From Trichopria drosophilae (Eukaryota > Arthropoda > Insecta > Hymenoptera > Diapriidae), in the NCBI GenBank assembly GCA_030407085.1, contig CM059586.1:100887501-100951500 (forward strand): 64,000 nucleotides of DNA. Reading direction: 5' to 3'. Under the pieces are notes generated by a model, which saw only the letters and a list, made by a program, of their open reading frames with translations, searched no databases and was not told where the DNA came from. How positions within the stretch are numbered: position 1 is the stretch's first letter; each line of letters starts with the position of its first letter. The position numbers and the translations under genes were made by a program. Positions 33,896 through 44,924 of the stretch are shown here, in pieces.

Positions 33896-34084
33896 ATGAC
33901 GCTGAAGCTAGCAACAGATTCGCAGCATCGGATTTGAAAAACCTGTGGTTTTCAGCCATTAAAATTGTCAAAAACAGATTATTTGTATAAAATTTGTCTA
34001 AAAATGTTTAAATGCAAGTAATTTTTAATAAGAAATTATCCATTTCCGCAGTTTTATGGAATCTGCTGCTAGCTTCAGCGTCAG
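33896..34084 (+). mobile_element. MITE with ATGACGCTGAAGCTAGC termini, copy 2
   Basis: ATGACGCTGAAGCTAGCAAC at the left and GCTAGCTTCAGCGTCAG at the right. Interior words CAGCCATTAAAATTG and GCAAGTAATTTTTAATAAG are shared with copies 1 and 3. Flanks ACATATTA(A) and ACATAATT are similar and may be an eroded duplication. Confidence 0.78.
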
Positions 34085-34177
34085 ACATAATTATAATAAT
34101 TTTATCATACATATTAAATAATAATTCTTATATTTTAAAGGTCAGGTGGTAAAACAACTTTTTTAAGTTGTGGCTTC

Positions 34178-34396
34178 CCTTTTGGCACCTCTCTTATTCC
34201 AATTAGTAAAGTTTTTCAAGATGGCGCCGACCTCTCTTATTCTAATTTTCCCCTTACCCCCACTTACTTTGCTTGCGAGCTTGTGATTCGTGGACAATAT
34301 TTTTCGTTGACTTTTCATGTGATAGTGGGAGAAGACTTGTGGGGGAACGATTAGAATAAGAGAGGCTGGACAATTAGAATAAGAGAGGTCCTACTG
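34178..34396. mobile_element. CAGTAGGACC-family MITE with eroded left end
   Basis: It matches 30014-30245 from CACCTCTCTTATTCC onward, including AAGATGGCGCCGACC and CTTGCGAGCTTGTGATTCG, and ends AGAGGTCCTACTG then TA (34397-34398). The first ~12 bases of the left end have diverged. Confidence 0.75.
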
Positions 34397-34615
34397 TACC
34401 TGAAGTTCCGAACGTTCATTGAACGGTTTTCTAATAATCTATTGATGATTTACTAACGATATGAGTCACTGGGAGGTCTTGTATATTTGAAACATTGATA
34501 AATAATAATTTCCTACCTTATGCGGTTGTTAACAATAAATATAATATTTTTTAAAATGATATAAGCGTCAGTATTTTCTAAACATTTGTTCATTGAACGT
34601 TCAGAACTTCAGGTA
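34397..34615. mobile_element. MITE with CCTGAAGTTC…GAACTTCAGG termini, abutting its neighbour
   Basis: TACCTGAAGTTCCGAACGTT at the left and AACGTTCAGAACTTCAGGTA at the right are inverted over ~28 bases, with GTTCATTGAACG next inside on both sides. It begins at the very TA that ends the preceding element, so the two share or abut a target site. Confidence 0.7.
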
Positions 34616-34697
34616 CATTGGCATTCTACGTGGTTGTTTGCTCCGTATTTTTATTTTATTGGCCAATAAAGACAATTATTATTATTATTATTAAAAT
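34616..34697 (+). repeat. Non-LTR-like tail with (ATT)n
   Basis: GTATTTTTATTTTATTGGCC then AATAAAGACAATTATT and a run of about six ATT units. A polyadenylation-like AATAAA followed by a simple trinucleotide tail resembles the 3' end of a truncated non-LTR retrotransposon. No coding part is attached. Confidence 0.4.
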
Positions 34698-35000
34698 ATC
34701 ATTTATTGATACGAGTATGAATACTTAAACTATTATAAATGTTACACAATATCACGAACATAACAAGAAACGAAAACGTAACACAAGTTTACAAACCATT
34801 CAATTCAAAATGCAAATCACAGTGATACACAATTTACAAAACAGTACAGAGTAAAAAATAACACAATACGCAGTACTTCATTAATGCAGGCTGCAATGAA
34901 CAATGAAATTGAATCAAATATGTAACAAATGAATAAATAAGTACATAAATAAATTAATTTGATATTTCAATTTAGTTATTGCTTACAACATTATTGTCTA

Positions 35001-35093
35001 CAATAGGACCTCTCTTATTCTAATTAGTACAGTTTTTCAAGATGGCGCTGACCTCTTTTATTCTAATTTTCCCCTTACTCCCACTTACTCTGC
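35001..35093. mobile_element. CAGTAGGACC-family MITE, truncated
   Basis: TA (34999-35000), CAATAGGACCTCTCTTATTC, AAGATGGCGCTGACC and the CCCCTTACTCCCACTTAC word are present. The copy breaks off before the second half, with no right end. Confidence 0.7.
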
Positions 35094-35880
35094 TGTACTT
35101 AATTATAATGACCGAAAAATACCAAAATCTTCTTCCCTTATGTTAAACAGTCGAAAAGTTTTTTGAAAACATAAAACAGATGAATTTCTTGAATTATTTC
35201 AATGGGTTCATTAATAAAAACATGCAACACACAGCAATAGTATTTAATATTATTTATTCAAAGAATATATTAATCCAACTATTTGTAAATATTCTGATGT
35301 ACAATTCATATGATACACAATATTAAAAATTTGATTTTTAAATCAAAGATTGATAGTAATGTGTAAAATATTTGGAGGTCGCTTGATATTTCTTGTAAAA
35401 CACATCTTTACCATTCTAAAAATAACTAAAATTCAGGTCTGACATTCGGCTACATAATTTCTTTAACTTTTTCTATATATTTTACTATTAATTGAATACA
35501 AAAAACCTATGAAACACAAAATCATGAATTTTATTGTACATAATATATACAAATAAGAATAAATCATTTATTCAAATCTGTGACAAAAGTATTGAATATG
35601 ACAGAAGTTATTAAGAAATTTGGGCCATTTAAAAAGAGTATTCTTAATCTCTTAATCCACTTGCTTACACATCCAATAGACTCTTTCCAACCGAGTTATT
35701 TCTAATTTAGCTTAACACGTTTCAATTAATAGAGGGATTGATAGAATTTCATATCTCCCTCAACGAAACTTACTGCTCCGAAATAATTATCATCAGTGCA
35801 AGTATATTGTAGGGTATTGATTTTATTCCTATTTAACTTTATCCTTACGACTTTCATCCAAAGGCGATAATCGGTGGTGA
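35094..35880. other. AT-rich intronic sequence, no feature seen
   Basis: No inverted ends, tandem array or protein-like frame recognised. Confidence 0.4.
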
Positions 35881-35888
35881 ACATATCT

Positions 35889-36066
35889 ATGACGCTGAAG
35901 CTAGTAGCAGATTCGAAAAAACTATGATTTTCAGCCATTAAAATTGCCAAAAACAGATTATTTGTTTAAAATTTTTAAATGCAAGTAATTTTTAATAAGA
36001 AATTATTCATTTTCACTGTTTTCTTAAATCCGCTGCTATGAATCTGCTGCTAGCTTCAGCGTCATG
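35889..36066 (+). mobile_element. MITE with ATGACGCTGAAGCTAG termini, copy 3
   Basis: The flanking octamer ACATATCT is present exactly on both sides (35881-35888 and 36067-36074), so the target duplication is 8 bp, as in hAT-type elements. The inverted ends are ATGACGCTGAAGCTAG and CTAGCTTCAGCGTCATG. 178 bp, no frame. It lies about 340 bp from the liprin-alpha exon, inside the presumed intron 1. Confidence 0.82.
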
Positions 36067-36405
36067 ACATATCTGTCACAAATCATTTTAATGACAAACT
36101 AAATTCAATATTAATAGAATTGTCAAATTTATTTCAATTTACATAATGTAAAAACACAATGAAGTGTTTAAGGAACCTGGAAAGAATAAGAATCGTCACA
36201 ACTGCACTAAGCAGTCTTTCGGTGGACTGTCAAATTTTAAAAACTTGATGGGAAAACAGTTTCTTTTCCATTTTTTAATAAACGTTAATAAAAATGTCAC
36301 TTTTTACTGTTACGAGAGGATGCGACGGAAGGTATAAATCAATAAATGCAATGTTTAGTACAAGCAACAACACACTACTCCGATTTAGTGTAAAAATAAT
36401 CTTGG

Positions 36406-36411
36406 TTATAC
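36406..36411 (-). promoter_or_regulatory. Splice donor of liprin-alpha intron 1
   Basis: GTATAA directly follows the CAG that ends the NANIPQ codons. A good donor with a phase-0 break. With no further liprin exon recognised down to position 1, the intron would exceed 36 kb. Confidence 0.75.
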
Positions 36412-36660
36412 CTGAGGAATGTTGGCATTAACCTGGCGATTGAGAACATCTCTTTCTTTTTCGACCTCTTGCAGTCGACTTTCTGTTTCCTGCAGTCTCT
36501 CCTGATTCTCTCGCAACGATTCCAGTAATTTATCCCTCTCATCGAGCAGAGGCAGCAGCACCTGTTCGAAGTTCGCATCCTCCCCAGAGAATTGTGAACT
36601 TCGATGACTGATGATGTCCTCCGCGATGGTCGGCATCACATCACACATCATATTCCACAT
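36412..36660 (-). CDS. Liprin-alpha: Liprin-alpha, first coding exon (partial gene)
   Basis: The minus strand encodes 83 residues starting MWNMMCDVMPTIAEDIISHR, with SSQFSGEDANFEQ next and then LLDERDKLLESLRENQ and a charged heptad stretch to NANIPQ. Order and spacing match the N-terminus of insect liprin-alpha (PPFIA family), the presynaptic scaffold that binds LAR-type receptor phosphatases and organises active zones. Residues ~33-80 are the start of the long N-terminal coiled coil. The exon ends at CTCAG|GTATAA (donor from 36411) in phase 0. Upstream in the same frame the ATG follows TGACAAA. The rest of the ~1,100-residue protein (coiled coil, three SAM domains) is not in this exon and was not found to the left, so it should lie beyond the window. 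Confidence 0.92.
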
Positions 36661-36989
36661 TTTGTCAGAGATAGATGCACTCGAACCAAGATTATTTCTT
36701 TAATAAGCTTTGCACTCCGAAACCCAGCTAATACGTGCGACAGGACATTGAACTTTTGTGTCTTGGCCTTATCAAACGTAAAAAGGTCTCTGATGACTAG
36801 TTCCTGTCTTCGCTAACCTGCGGAGTCATCTTTTAAGGTCTGACATCCCAGGCTCGGCAGTCTCGATTGTGATGTTCGAGGGCCGATGCCTATTCGAGGT
36901 TGTTGTCATCCTCGAAGGATCTTGGGCTGTCAGTGTGGGTCTTTCGGGTTCCTCAGGTAGCTCCTAGTCAGAGGGGCGACTCCTGGTGA
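36661..36989 (-). other. Liprin-alpha: Probable 5' untranslated region / upstream flank of liprin-alpha
   Basis: Upstream of the ATG on the minus strand the sequence is non-repetitive and moderately GC-rich. A possible acceptor (CTCCGCAG, minus strand, about 36821) would open an exon of about 160 bases of leader before the ATG. Whether the leader is spliced or continuous with the CpG block cannot be told from sequence alone. Confidence 0.45.
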
Positions 36990-37735
36990 TCGGCGACTTC
37001 GTTTTATCAACGGAAAAGAGTCGAGGTAGCATTTACCTCGCCCTCCATCCTTTCGCAATCAATCAAGGGAAAATTTTATAGGCGACTCCTGGAATTTTTC
37101 GGGACAGGTGTTTCGGATTGTCCCTCTCGCCGTTCCTCCCTGGCCCTGAGGTTCCTTGTTCCTGGCGGAGACGCGATAACGAGAAGCCGGACAGCGACGG
37201 ATCTGGCATCGACGGGGCGAGTAACGTCGAGGCCCGGCACGCACTTTCTCCTCCGCCCTCGGGATTTACGCGAAATCACGACAGATCGCGCCGGCACTCG
37301 ATCGACTCGCACTGTACCACCGATGCGCGCCTCGATGGCATCGTCGCGAGAAAAATCCCTACTGACACACCTTGAAGTTCGCTCTCCGCCGCCCCAATCC
37401 TCTATCTCTCTACACTACCTCCATTTCCCCGATACTGGTAGCCATCTTGCTACCTGACGTCACGAACAACGAACGTCGTCCGCGGTTATCTCGCTTTAAT
37501 ATATTGGCCAAGCGCCTCTTTCCCTCTCGCTCCCGCGGGAATCCGGGCAGCGGACTGGGCGCACGCCGGAGACGCACGATCGCGTCCGAACGCAACCGGC
37601 CAATCTTGGGAAAAACGACGGCACGCGAATCTCGCCGATCACTCCAATCGGAAGTGATCGGACAAATTCGCGACACCCGAAACGAGGAGAAAACTGTTCG
37701 AAAGAGATGAATCTTCGCGGATTTACTTACCGACT
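36990..37735. promoter_or_regulatory. CpG-rich block, probable promoter of liprin-alpha
   Basis: The only long GC- and CpG-rich stretch in the window, just upstream of the liprin-alpha start. It contains a full CRE (TGACGTCA, 37455-37462) and, next to it, GGTAGCAAGATGGCTACC on the minus strand, with the YY1/Pho-type core AAGATGGC. Several 60-110-codon frames on both strands are Arg/Pro/Ser-rich products of the base composition and are not genes. Confidence 0.6.
37455..37462. promoter_or_regulatory. Full palindromic CRE (TGACGTCA)
   Basis: TGACGTCA, the binding site of CREB/ATF factors, inside the CpG block. Neuronal synaptic genes often have such sites; activity here is not shown. Confidence 0.45.
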
Positions 37736-37800
37736 GATCTGCCAGCGCTGGATTTTTTATGAAAACGCTTTTGGCGGATTTTATGAATCCGAAAAGTGAT
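37731..37800 (-). other. Liprin-alpha: Possible non-coding first exon of liprin-alpha
   Basis: On the minus strand CCAGCGCTGGCAGATCAGTC-G is followed by a consensus donor GTAAGTAAA (intron from 37730). If used, it would splice across the CpG block to the leader near 36820. The 5' limit is a guess; no TATA box or initiator was identified with confidence. Confidence 0.3.
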
Positions 37801-38127
37801 GAGTTTCATTTCTACAATTTGTTACGCATTTAATGACTGTTACTCCATGAAAGATGTAAAAAATTACATTATTTGAGATTAAGTACCTGGTAAACATGTT
37901 AAATTACATGTAATTTACGTGAAATGTAGAATTCAGCGTTGTAAAATACTTGACAGAATTATTTCAGTTGCAAAAAACGCCAGGAGTTGACATTTTTACT
38001 TCAAGGTAACTTTCCACATTTAATTATTGCAGAACACTCACATACAACTGATAACTGGAGCAAATCAGCAAATGTACTAAAAGTTAATAAATTATGACAT
38101 TCCATGTGTCCAATTTTCTTGAAGCAA
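37796..38127 (+). repeat. Segmental direct repeat, copy 1
   Basis: From GATGAGTTTCATTTCTACAA through CATGTTAAATTACATGTAAT to the ATAAATTATGACATTCCATG word, this matches 38562-38880 nearly base for base at the start and with indels later. A CAGTAGTCC-family MITE (38128-38371) then interrupts the copy. Confidence 0.82.
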
Positions 38128-38371
38128 CAGTAGCCCCCTCTCCCTTAAGTCATACATTTGAGTCTAGCAAAATAGCGGCTCCACCCCTTAAGTTATATTT
38201 CATAACCTTTAATTTCGATGATTTTGCAATATAATTTTCTGGTATTTTAGGTACATTTGTAAATTGCGTGTTTTTACACAAAGCTACGCGATTTTTCGTT
38301 AAACACAGAGCGTGATTGGTGAACGTGACAAAGTTTATAACCTATAAATTTATGACTTAGAGGGACTTTGC
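38128..38371. mobile_element. CAGTAGTCC-family MITE, eroded
   Basis: CAGTAGCCCCCTCTCCCTTAAG and CATACATTTG at the left; TTTATGACTTAGAGGGACTT at the right. Flanking TA is not preserved. CCTTAAGTTATATTTCATAA inside matches the family's style. Confidence 0.6.
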
Positions 38372-38561
38372 AACTTAAAAATATAACCGATGTCCGCTAT
38401 AGTTATTAAATTAAGAGTTAGATAAGAATTCTGTTTTTTAACAAATTTGCTAAAAATTTTTTGAATTTTCCAAAATTTAACATTTTTAAATTTAAGACCT
38501 TTTTAAAATTGTTTAGACTTTCAAAATTACGAAATATAAGGTGATCGTCATGAGTTTCAAC

Positions 38562-38880
38562 AGTGAGTTTCATTTCTACAATTCGTTACGCATTTAATGA
38601 CTGTTACTCCATGAAAGATGTAAAAAATTACATTATTTGAGATTAAGTATCTGGTAAACATGTTAAATTACATGTAATTTACGTGAAATGTGTAGAATTC
38701 AGGTTGTAAAATACTTGAATTCCTTATTTAAGTTGCCAAAGGAGCCAGGAATCAACATTTTGACTTCACGGTAACCTTCCACATTTAATAATTGCAGAAC
38801 ACTCACATTCATCTGAGAATGGGAGCAAATGTACTAAAAACTAATAAATTATAACATTCCAGTATCAAATTTTATTGAAG
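38562..38880 (+). repeat. Segmental direct repeat, copy 2, leading into the minisatellite
   Basis: Partner of 37796-38127 without the inserted MITE. Its last part (ATAAATTATAACATTCCAG to TTTTATTGAAGC) recurs once more at 40030-40065 inside the minisatellite, so this flank belongs to the higher-order unit. Confidence 0.8.
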
Positions 38881-38959
38881 CTATTTTCCTACAGATTGTG
38901 TACTCCGATTTTACATGATCGATTTTAGGGATCCAGAACTATTCGCCGTTTACCACCAT

Positions 38960-41900
38960 TTTGTTGTAAAATTGTTTCAAGTCTATGATTAATTTATTAG
39001 AATTGGCCGTAGTACATTATTTATTGAACACTTACCACCATTTTATTGTACAATTAGTAACATTCTATAAGTCATTGGCCGTTATTTGTTACACATGTAG
39101 GATCATTTTACTATATGGTATTCACCATTTTGTTTTTTTCATTTACCGACCATTTCAATGTACAGTTGCCACCATTTTATTGTACATTTGAAATTTCATT
39201 TTTTACAGTTTCTATTATTCAATATTCAGTTTACTATCTTGTCACCATTTTTGTGTATAATAATCTCCATTTTATAGTAGATTTGCCGAATTACTTCATG
39301 CTCTGTTACCATTATGTTATTGTACGTATACCACGATGTTACTGTAGACTTACCATCATCTTATTTGACATTTACTACCATTCTATTGGCCATTCTCTTA
39401 ACCATATTGTATATTTATCGCCATTTTATTGTACACTTACTATTATTTTACCGTAGTTACCACCGTTGTATTGTACATTTTCCAACATTCTATAGGAGGT
39501 TTGCTACCATTATATAGGTTGATGTACATTTACTATTATTGTATTATATAGTTCCCACCATTTTGTTGTACATTTATCACTATTTTATTGTACATTTTCT
39601 ACCATAGTATTGTTAATTTACCATCATTTTATTGTATAATTACCAACATTCAATTGGCTATTCTATTATGGATATTGCAGTACAGTCACCGCCGTATTAT
39701 TATACGCTTACCACAATTTTATTACATATTTACCACCAATTTATTGTTCTGCTACCACAGTATTATTGTACTATTTAACACCATTTCATTGTACATTTGC
39801 TACCATTTTGTTGTACATTTACTAAAATTTTACTGTACATTTGCTACTATTTTATTGTACATTTACTACTACTTTATTGTACATTTAAGACTGTTTTATT
39901 GTACTGTTACCAATGTTCACTTACTGCGATTTTAGTGTATGCTTACCACCATTTTATTGTACTGTTAACACTGTTCTAGTGTACGTTCAACACCATTTCA
40001 TTGTACATCTGCAGCTACTTTGTTGTACCAATAAATTAACATTCCAGTGTCTAATTTTATTGAAGCTATGAAGAAATTTTCCTGCTAATTGTGTACTCTG
40101 ATTTTAGATGCAGTCTATTTTTGGGATGCAGAACTATTCGCCATTTATTACCATTTTGTTGTAAAGTTGTCATCATTTTATTGGAGAATTATTAACATTC
40201 TATAGGCCATTCACCGTTATTTATTGCACATCTGTGATCATTTTACTGTATGGTATTCACCATTTTATTTTTTCATTTGCCGACCTTTCTAATGTAAAAT
40301 TGACAACATTTTATTATATATTTGACATTTAATTTTTTACATTTTCCATTATTCTATACTACGTTTACTATCTTGTCACCATTTTTTGTATAATTATCTC
40401 CAATAATGACTTACCATAATTTTATTTGATATTTACTACCATTTTATTGGCCATTATATTAACGACATTGTATATTTACCGCAATTTTATTGTACACTTG
40501 ATATTATTTTACCGTACAGTTACCACCGTTGTAGTGTACAATTTCCACCATTCTATAGGAGGTTTACTACCATTATATAGGTCGATGACCATTATTTCAT
40601 GTACATTTACTAATATTGTATTGTACAGTTTCCACCATTTTATTATTCATTTTCACCTCTATTTTGTGTGCATTCACTTCTATTATATTTTAGGTTTATT
40701 TCCATGTTATTGCACGTTTGTCTCTATTTTACTGTATAATTAACATTACTATAAAGCCATTTACTATCATTTTAGTATAAGTAGTAGTAGATTTACCACT
40801 TACTGAAAATCTACCTCCAGTTTATTGAACATTTACCACAAAATGAATGTATATTCGCCGCAAATTTATTGCCCAGTTGCCACCATTGTCTTATACATTT
40901 GTCTCCATTTTATTCTACAGCTACCTCAATTTCTGTTACCACAGTATTAGTATACATTTAATATCATTTTATTGTAAATTTGCTACAATTTCGTTGTATA
41001 TTTACCAACATTTTACTGTACATTTGCTACCATTTTATTGTACATTTACCACCTCTTTATTGTACATTTAAAACTGTTTTATTGTACTGTTACCAGTGTT
41101 CACTTAGAGCCATTTTATTGTACGCTTACCACCATTTTATTGTACAGTTAATACTGTTTTAGTGTACATTTAACACCATTTCACTGGATATTTGCGATCA
41201 TTTTGTTGTACATTCACCACCACTATATTGAAACTGTATTGTACATTTGCTACCATCGTTTTGTTTGTTTACCATTATTTTATAGTACAATTACCACCAT
41301 TGCATTGGCTATAATATTACCCATACGGTACATAAACCGACGTTTTATTGCACGGTTACTACCATTTTGTTCTACAGCTACCTCCATTTTATTGCACTGT
41401 TAACACTGTTCTCGTGTACGTTTAACACCATTTCATTGTACATTTGCAACTGTTTTCTTGTACATTTGCACAATTTTTTTGTACATTTATCATCATTTTA
41501 TTGTGTATTTGCTACCATTTTGATGTTGACTTATCGCCCGACTATTGTACGGTTACTACTATCATTTTATTGTACATTTACCACCATTTTCTCGTAGTGT
41601 TACCACTGTTTAGGATATATTTAACACCACTTCATTGTACATTTGCGACCATTTTGTAGTACATTTTCCACCATTTTCTTGTAAAATTAACAGTATTTTA
41701 TTGTACTGTTACAACTGTTTTAGTGTACATTTGTCACCGTTTCATTACACAATTTGCTACCATTTTGTGGTACATTTACCATCATTTTATTGCATATTTG
41801 CTATCATTTTGATGTTGACTTATCGCCCGATTATTGTACGGTTACTACTACCATTTTATTGTTCACTTACCACCATTTTCTCGCACTATTACCACCGTTT

Positions 41901-42275
41901 ACTGTACATTCAATACCATTTCATTGTACATTTGCGACCATTTTCTTCTACATTTGCCACCATTTTCTTCTACATTTGCCACCATTTACTTGTACATTTA
42001 ACAGTATTTTATTGTACTGTTACAACTGTTGTAGTATATATTTATCACCGTTTCATTACACAATTTGCTACCATTTTGTGGTACATTTACCGCTATTTTA
42101 TAGTACATTTGCTATCATTTTGCTGTTTATTTACCGCTCGTTTATTGTACGGTTACTACTACCAGTTTATTGTACATTTACCACCATTTTATTGTACTGT
42201 TACGACTGTTTTAGTGTAAATTTATGGTGTATTAACCATTTTTTGCTCTGGTACCACCATTTTATTGATCGTTTA
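38960..42275 (+). repeat. 3.3-kb minisatellite, 22-bp unit, higher-order structure
   Basis: Imperfect copies of a 22-base unit (ACCACCATTTTATTGTACAT-TT) run for 3.3 kb. At a larger scale, a block starting near 38842 recurs from about 40030 (spacing ~1.19 kb), shown by shared ATTCGCC-GTTTACCACC and TAGGATCATTTTACTATATG words. Near the right end a ~300-bp sub-block containing TTGACTTATCGCCCG starts at about 41486, 41775 and 42085. Frames of up to 194 codons (Tyr, His, Phe, Leu, Thr-rich, period 22 residues) arise because three units make 66 bases. They are repeat translations, not genes. Confidence 0.9.
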
Positions 42276-44924
42276 CTACAGGATTTGTGTGAACTTTTTC
42301 TTGAATAATTTTCAATAATTTAGACTTCAAGTTCAGAACCAACATTTTATCATTCAGAATTAAACATTGTCATTAATATTTTGCAAGCTTCTGCATGCTT
42401 CCTATGAATATACTTACTGAAAAAATAAGGAAGCAGATTCAGAAATATTAAATTTTGAATTCTATTCAATCATTCTTCAGTCGCTGTATATTTTACAATC
42501 GATTTTTCACAATTTTATTATGCAATTACTACAATTTCATAGTCCGTTTACTGCCATTTTATTGTTCGATTATTACAATTACAATGTTATTTTATTTATT
42601 TCAACGAACACCCAGAAATCAGTGACAGTTTGACTATAAAAATGATACAAAAATTAAGAGTGAAGTTAATTTTAGCTCATTTTTGGGTAGGTATGTAATT
42701 TAGATTCAAGAACATATTCTATGTGTTTAGTGTTATGCGGCATTAATTTTATAATAGGTTTGTGAGGGTTCAAAATAAAGTTTTTATATAACATTTTAAA
42801 ATATATATTAGTTCAGACATTTTGGATTTTGAAAATTTGATGTCAGCTTCTGAATAAATTACTATGGAACCCGTCGAGTAATAAGTTTTATGTGTATTCC
42901 AATGATTTTCAATTTTTTACAAAACCTTCTGCCTAATTGGATCCGCCATTTTGAATTTGTCATATCTATGGTAATCCATAAAAACGCTGATCTAAAAAAA
43001 CAGATATATAGGTATTTTCATTAATTTTTTAAATGGACAATTTCCTGTTGCAAGAATGTTACTATTGTTGTGTATTATAAAATTATTTAAAACTAGACAT
43101 TATTTACCTTCACATTCTGTTCATCAAAACATTTTTATGAAATTCATATCCATTGACATAGATCATTTTGGCATATGTATCAAATTGAAAATCAAATAGC
43201 CCAATAATGTTAAAAAAATGTGTATTTTTAGCTTTACTCGTTATTGGTTCAAAATATTCATTTCACATGAAGTATTTTATTTTTTTAATAATATTTGGTA
43301 GTTTTTAATCAAGAGGGAAGTGTGTTGAACTTGGACTCGAACCTTGTAGTGTTTATATCGATTTTTGACACTCGGGTTGAGGGTTTCGCGCGTGTATTCG
43401 ACTTGTTTACTTTTCGGTTAAAGAATTAGGGATTAAATTTAGGGCAATTTAAATCGTAAAAAAGCACTAAGAAAATCGATATGGAGTAACGGTTCTAGTG
43501 TTGAGGAGATGAGTTTATGGGTATAATACGAAATTATGTCATGATAAAAGCGGTAAAAACTAATAGTCAAAGTAATTTTCAAGAAATAAAATACACCTTA
43601 AAGTAATCTGTTTACTAATTATTACGACGTAGGTCAAGACAGATGTCAATATGCAATGGCCGAATTAAAATAGTGAATAGATATGGGGTTGCCAGTAGTA
43701 AATTTTACTATACCAAACGTCTTGGATAATAGCTTAAGGACAGAGTTTCAGGTAAACATTGTATTAGAAGTTTCGTAAGTATAATCTATACAATTTTTAC
43801 AATAGCTATGGTAAAAGTTACAAAAATGTTTGACTGACTTTTACCCAATATAAGAGCAAATTATGGCCTTTTAAAAAGAGTATTTTGAATAATGAACAAT
43901 TTTGGAATTAGAAATTTCAGGAAGGAAAACTTCCCTTTAATATTCACTTTTACTTTAGTTTAAAATCGTCATAGTAAAAACTTACAACGCTTGAATAATT
44001 AAATTGTCGATCTAACACACAATTTTTAGGTTATGTATAGATTAGTGAGAGGTTAAAAGTGCATATGACCATTTGTGTATAAGAAAATTTGAAATTACAA
44101 TTTACCGACGCTGTCTTGTTTTTAAAAAATTCCAAAGGTGAAAGAAACCAAGCATTATGCATATTTTACGTTTAATTCTACATAAAATACAGAAAAAATA
44201 CATCCAATAAAAAGTGTCTACATCTCATTTTCATTTTCCTCTTCGATACTTTTTATTCTCCATTTCAACCTATATATTCCTCCAGTGTATTAATTTTCTT
44301 AAAGAGACGCGTGCTATCGATTTCTGATTCCAATTACTTATTTTCTTCGTTTATTACTCGTATACTATATGTTTGCCCATATTTTTTAATTTAGCGGCTG
44401 ACCGGTGTATGCGGAAAAAATTGCACGCAGTCATTAAAATGTACTAGGAAAATCCTCCTGAGGGAACAGTATAGATATAACGTATGAGAATTACCCGTTT
44501 CACTTCATTATAAAGAAACTACGAAAATGTATGAATTAATGGAAACTCGTAAACTATTCCGGGTTTTAAGTTGGGTTTAACAAGTAAATAATGAATATGT
44601 TGGAGAATAAATATCAAGACTATTACGAGAGGCCAGTTTTCCAATAAACTGTCACTAAAGTTAGTCGCATAATTTTTTAACAATAACAGAGATAAAATTT
44701 TAAGATTTAAAAACTGGAAAGGATAAAAACGATTCTTAGTATTGTCCAAAGAAATTATACCTTTAAAGTATCGTCATCAATTGTAAAATTTAAAGTTTAA
44801 ACAAGATCATATTAACCCATTATAACTGCCAAAAACACTCAAATTTTATATCTCATGTAAAAGGAGAAAGAATAAAATAGCGATGAGAATATTTAAAAAA
44901 ATTTTTTGCGGGACAGTGATATCT
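42276..44924. other. AT-rich sequence, no gene seen
   Basis: A few stray minisatellite-like words lie at 42500-42600. A tRNA T-arm-like word on the minus strand (AGGTTCGAGTCCAAGTTC) lies at about 43330-43350 without the rest of a tRNA. A reading frame at 44519-44749 (minus) is AT-driven. Confidence 0.4.

Noticed and set aside
37059..37710. Arg/Pro/Ser-rich open frames on both strands of the CpG block
   Set aside because: Overlapping frames on both strands in GC-rich DNA are expected from the scarcity of stop codons. The block lies upstream of the liprin-alpha start and is better explained as promoter.
38960..42275. CRISPR-like array
   Set aside because: The repeats are directly tandem with no unique spacers, in an insect-type genome. 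It is a minisatellite.
38985..42308. Long open frames (up to ~194 codons, Tyr/His/Phe-rich) across 39-42 kb
   Set aside because: They follow the 22-bp minisatellite exactly (period 22 residues over 66 bases), occur in several overlapping frames and have no start context or family. Repeat translation is the simpler reading.
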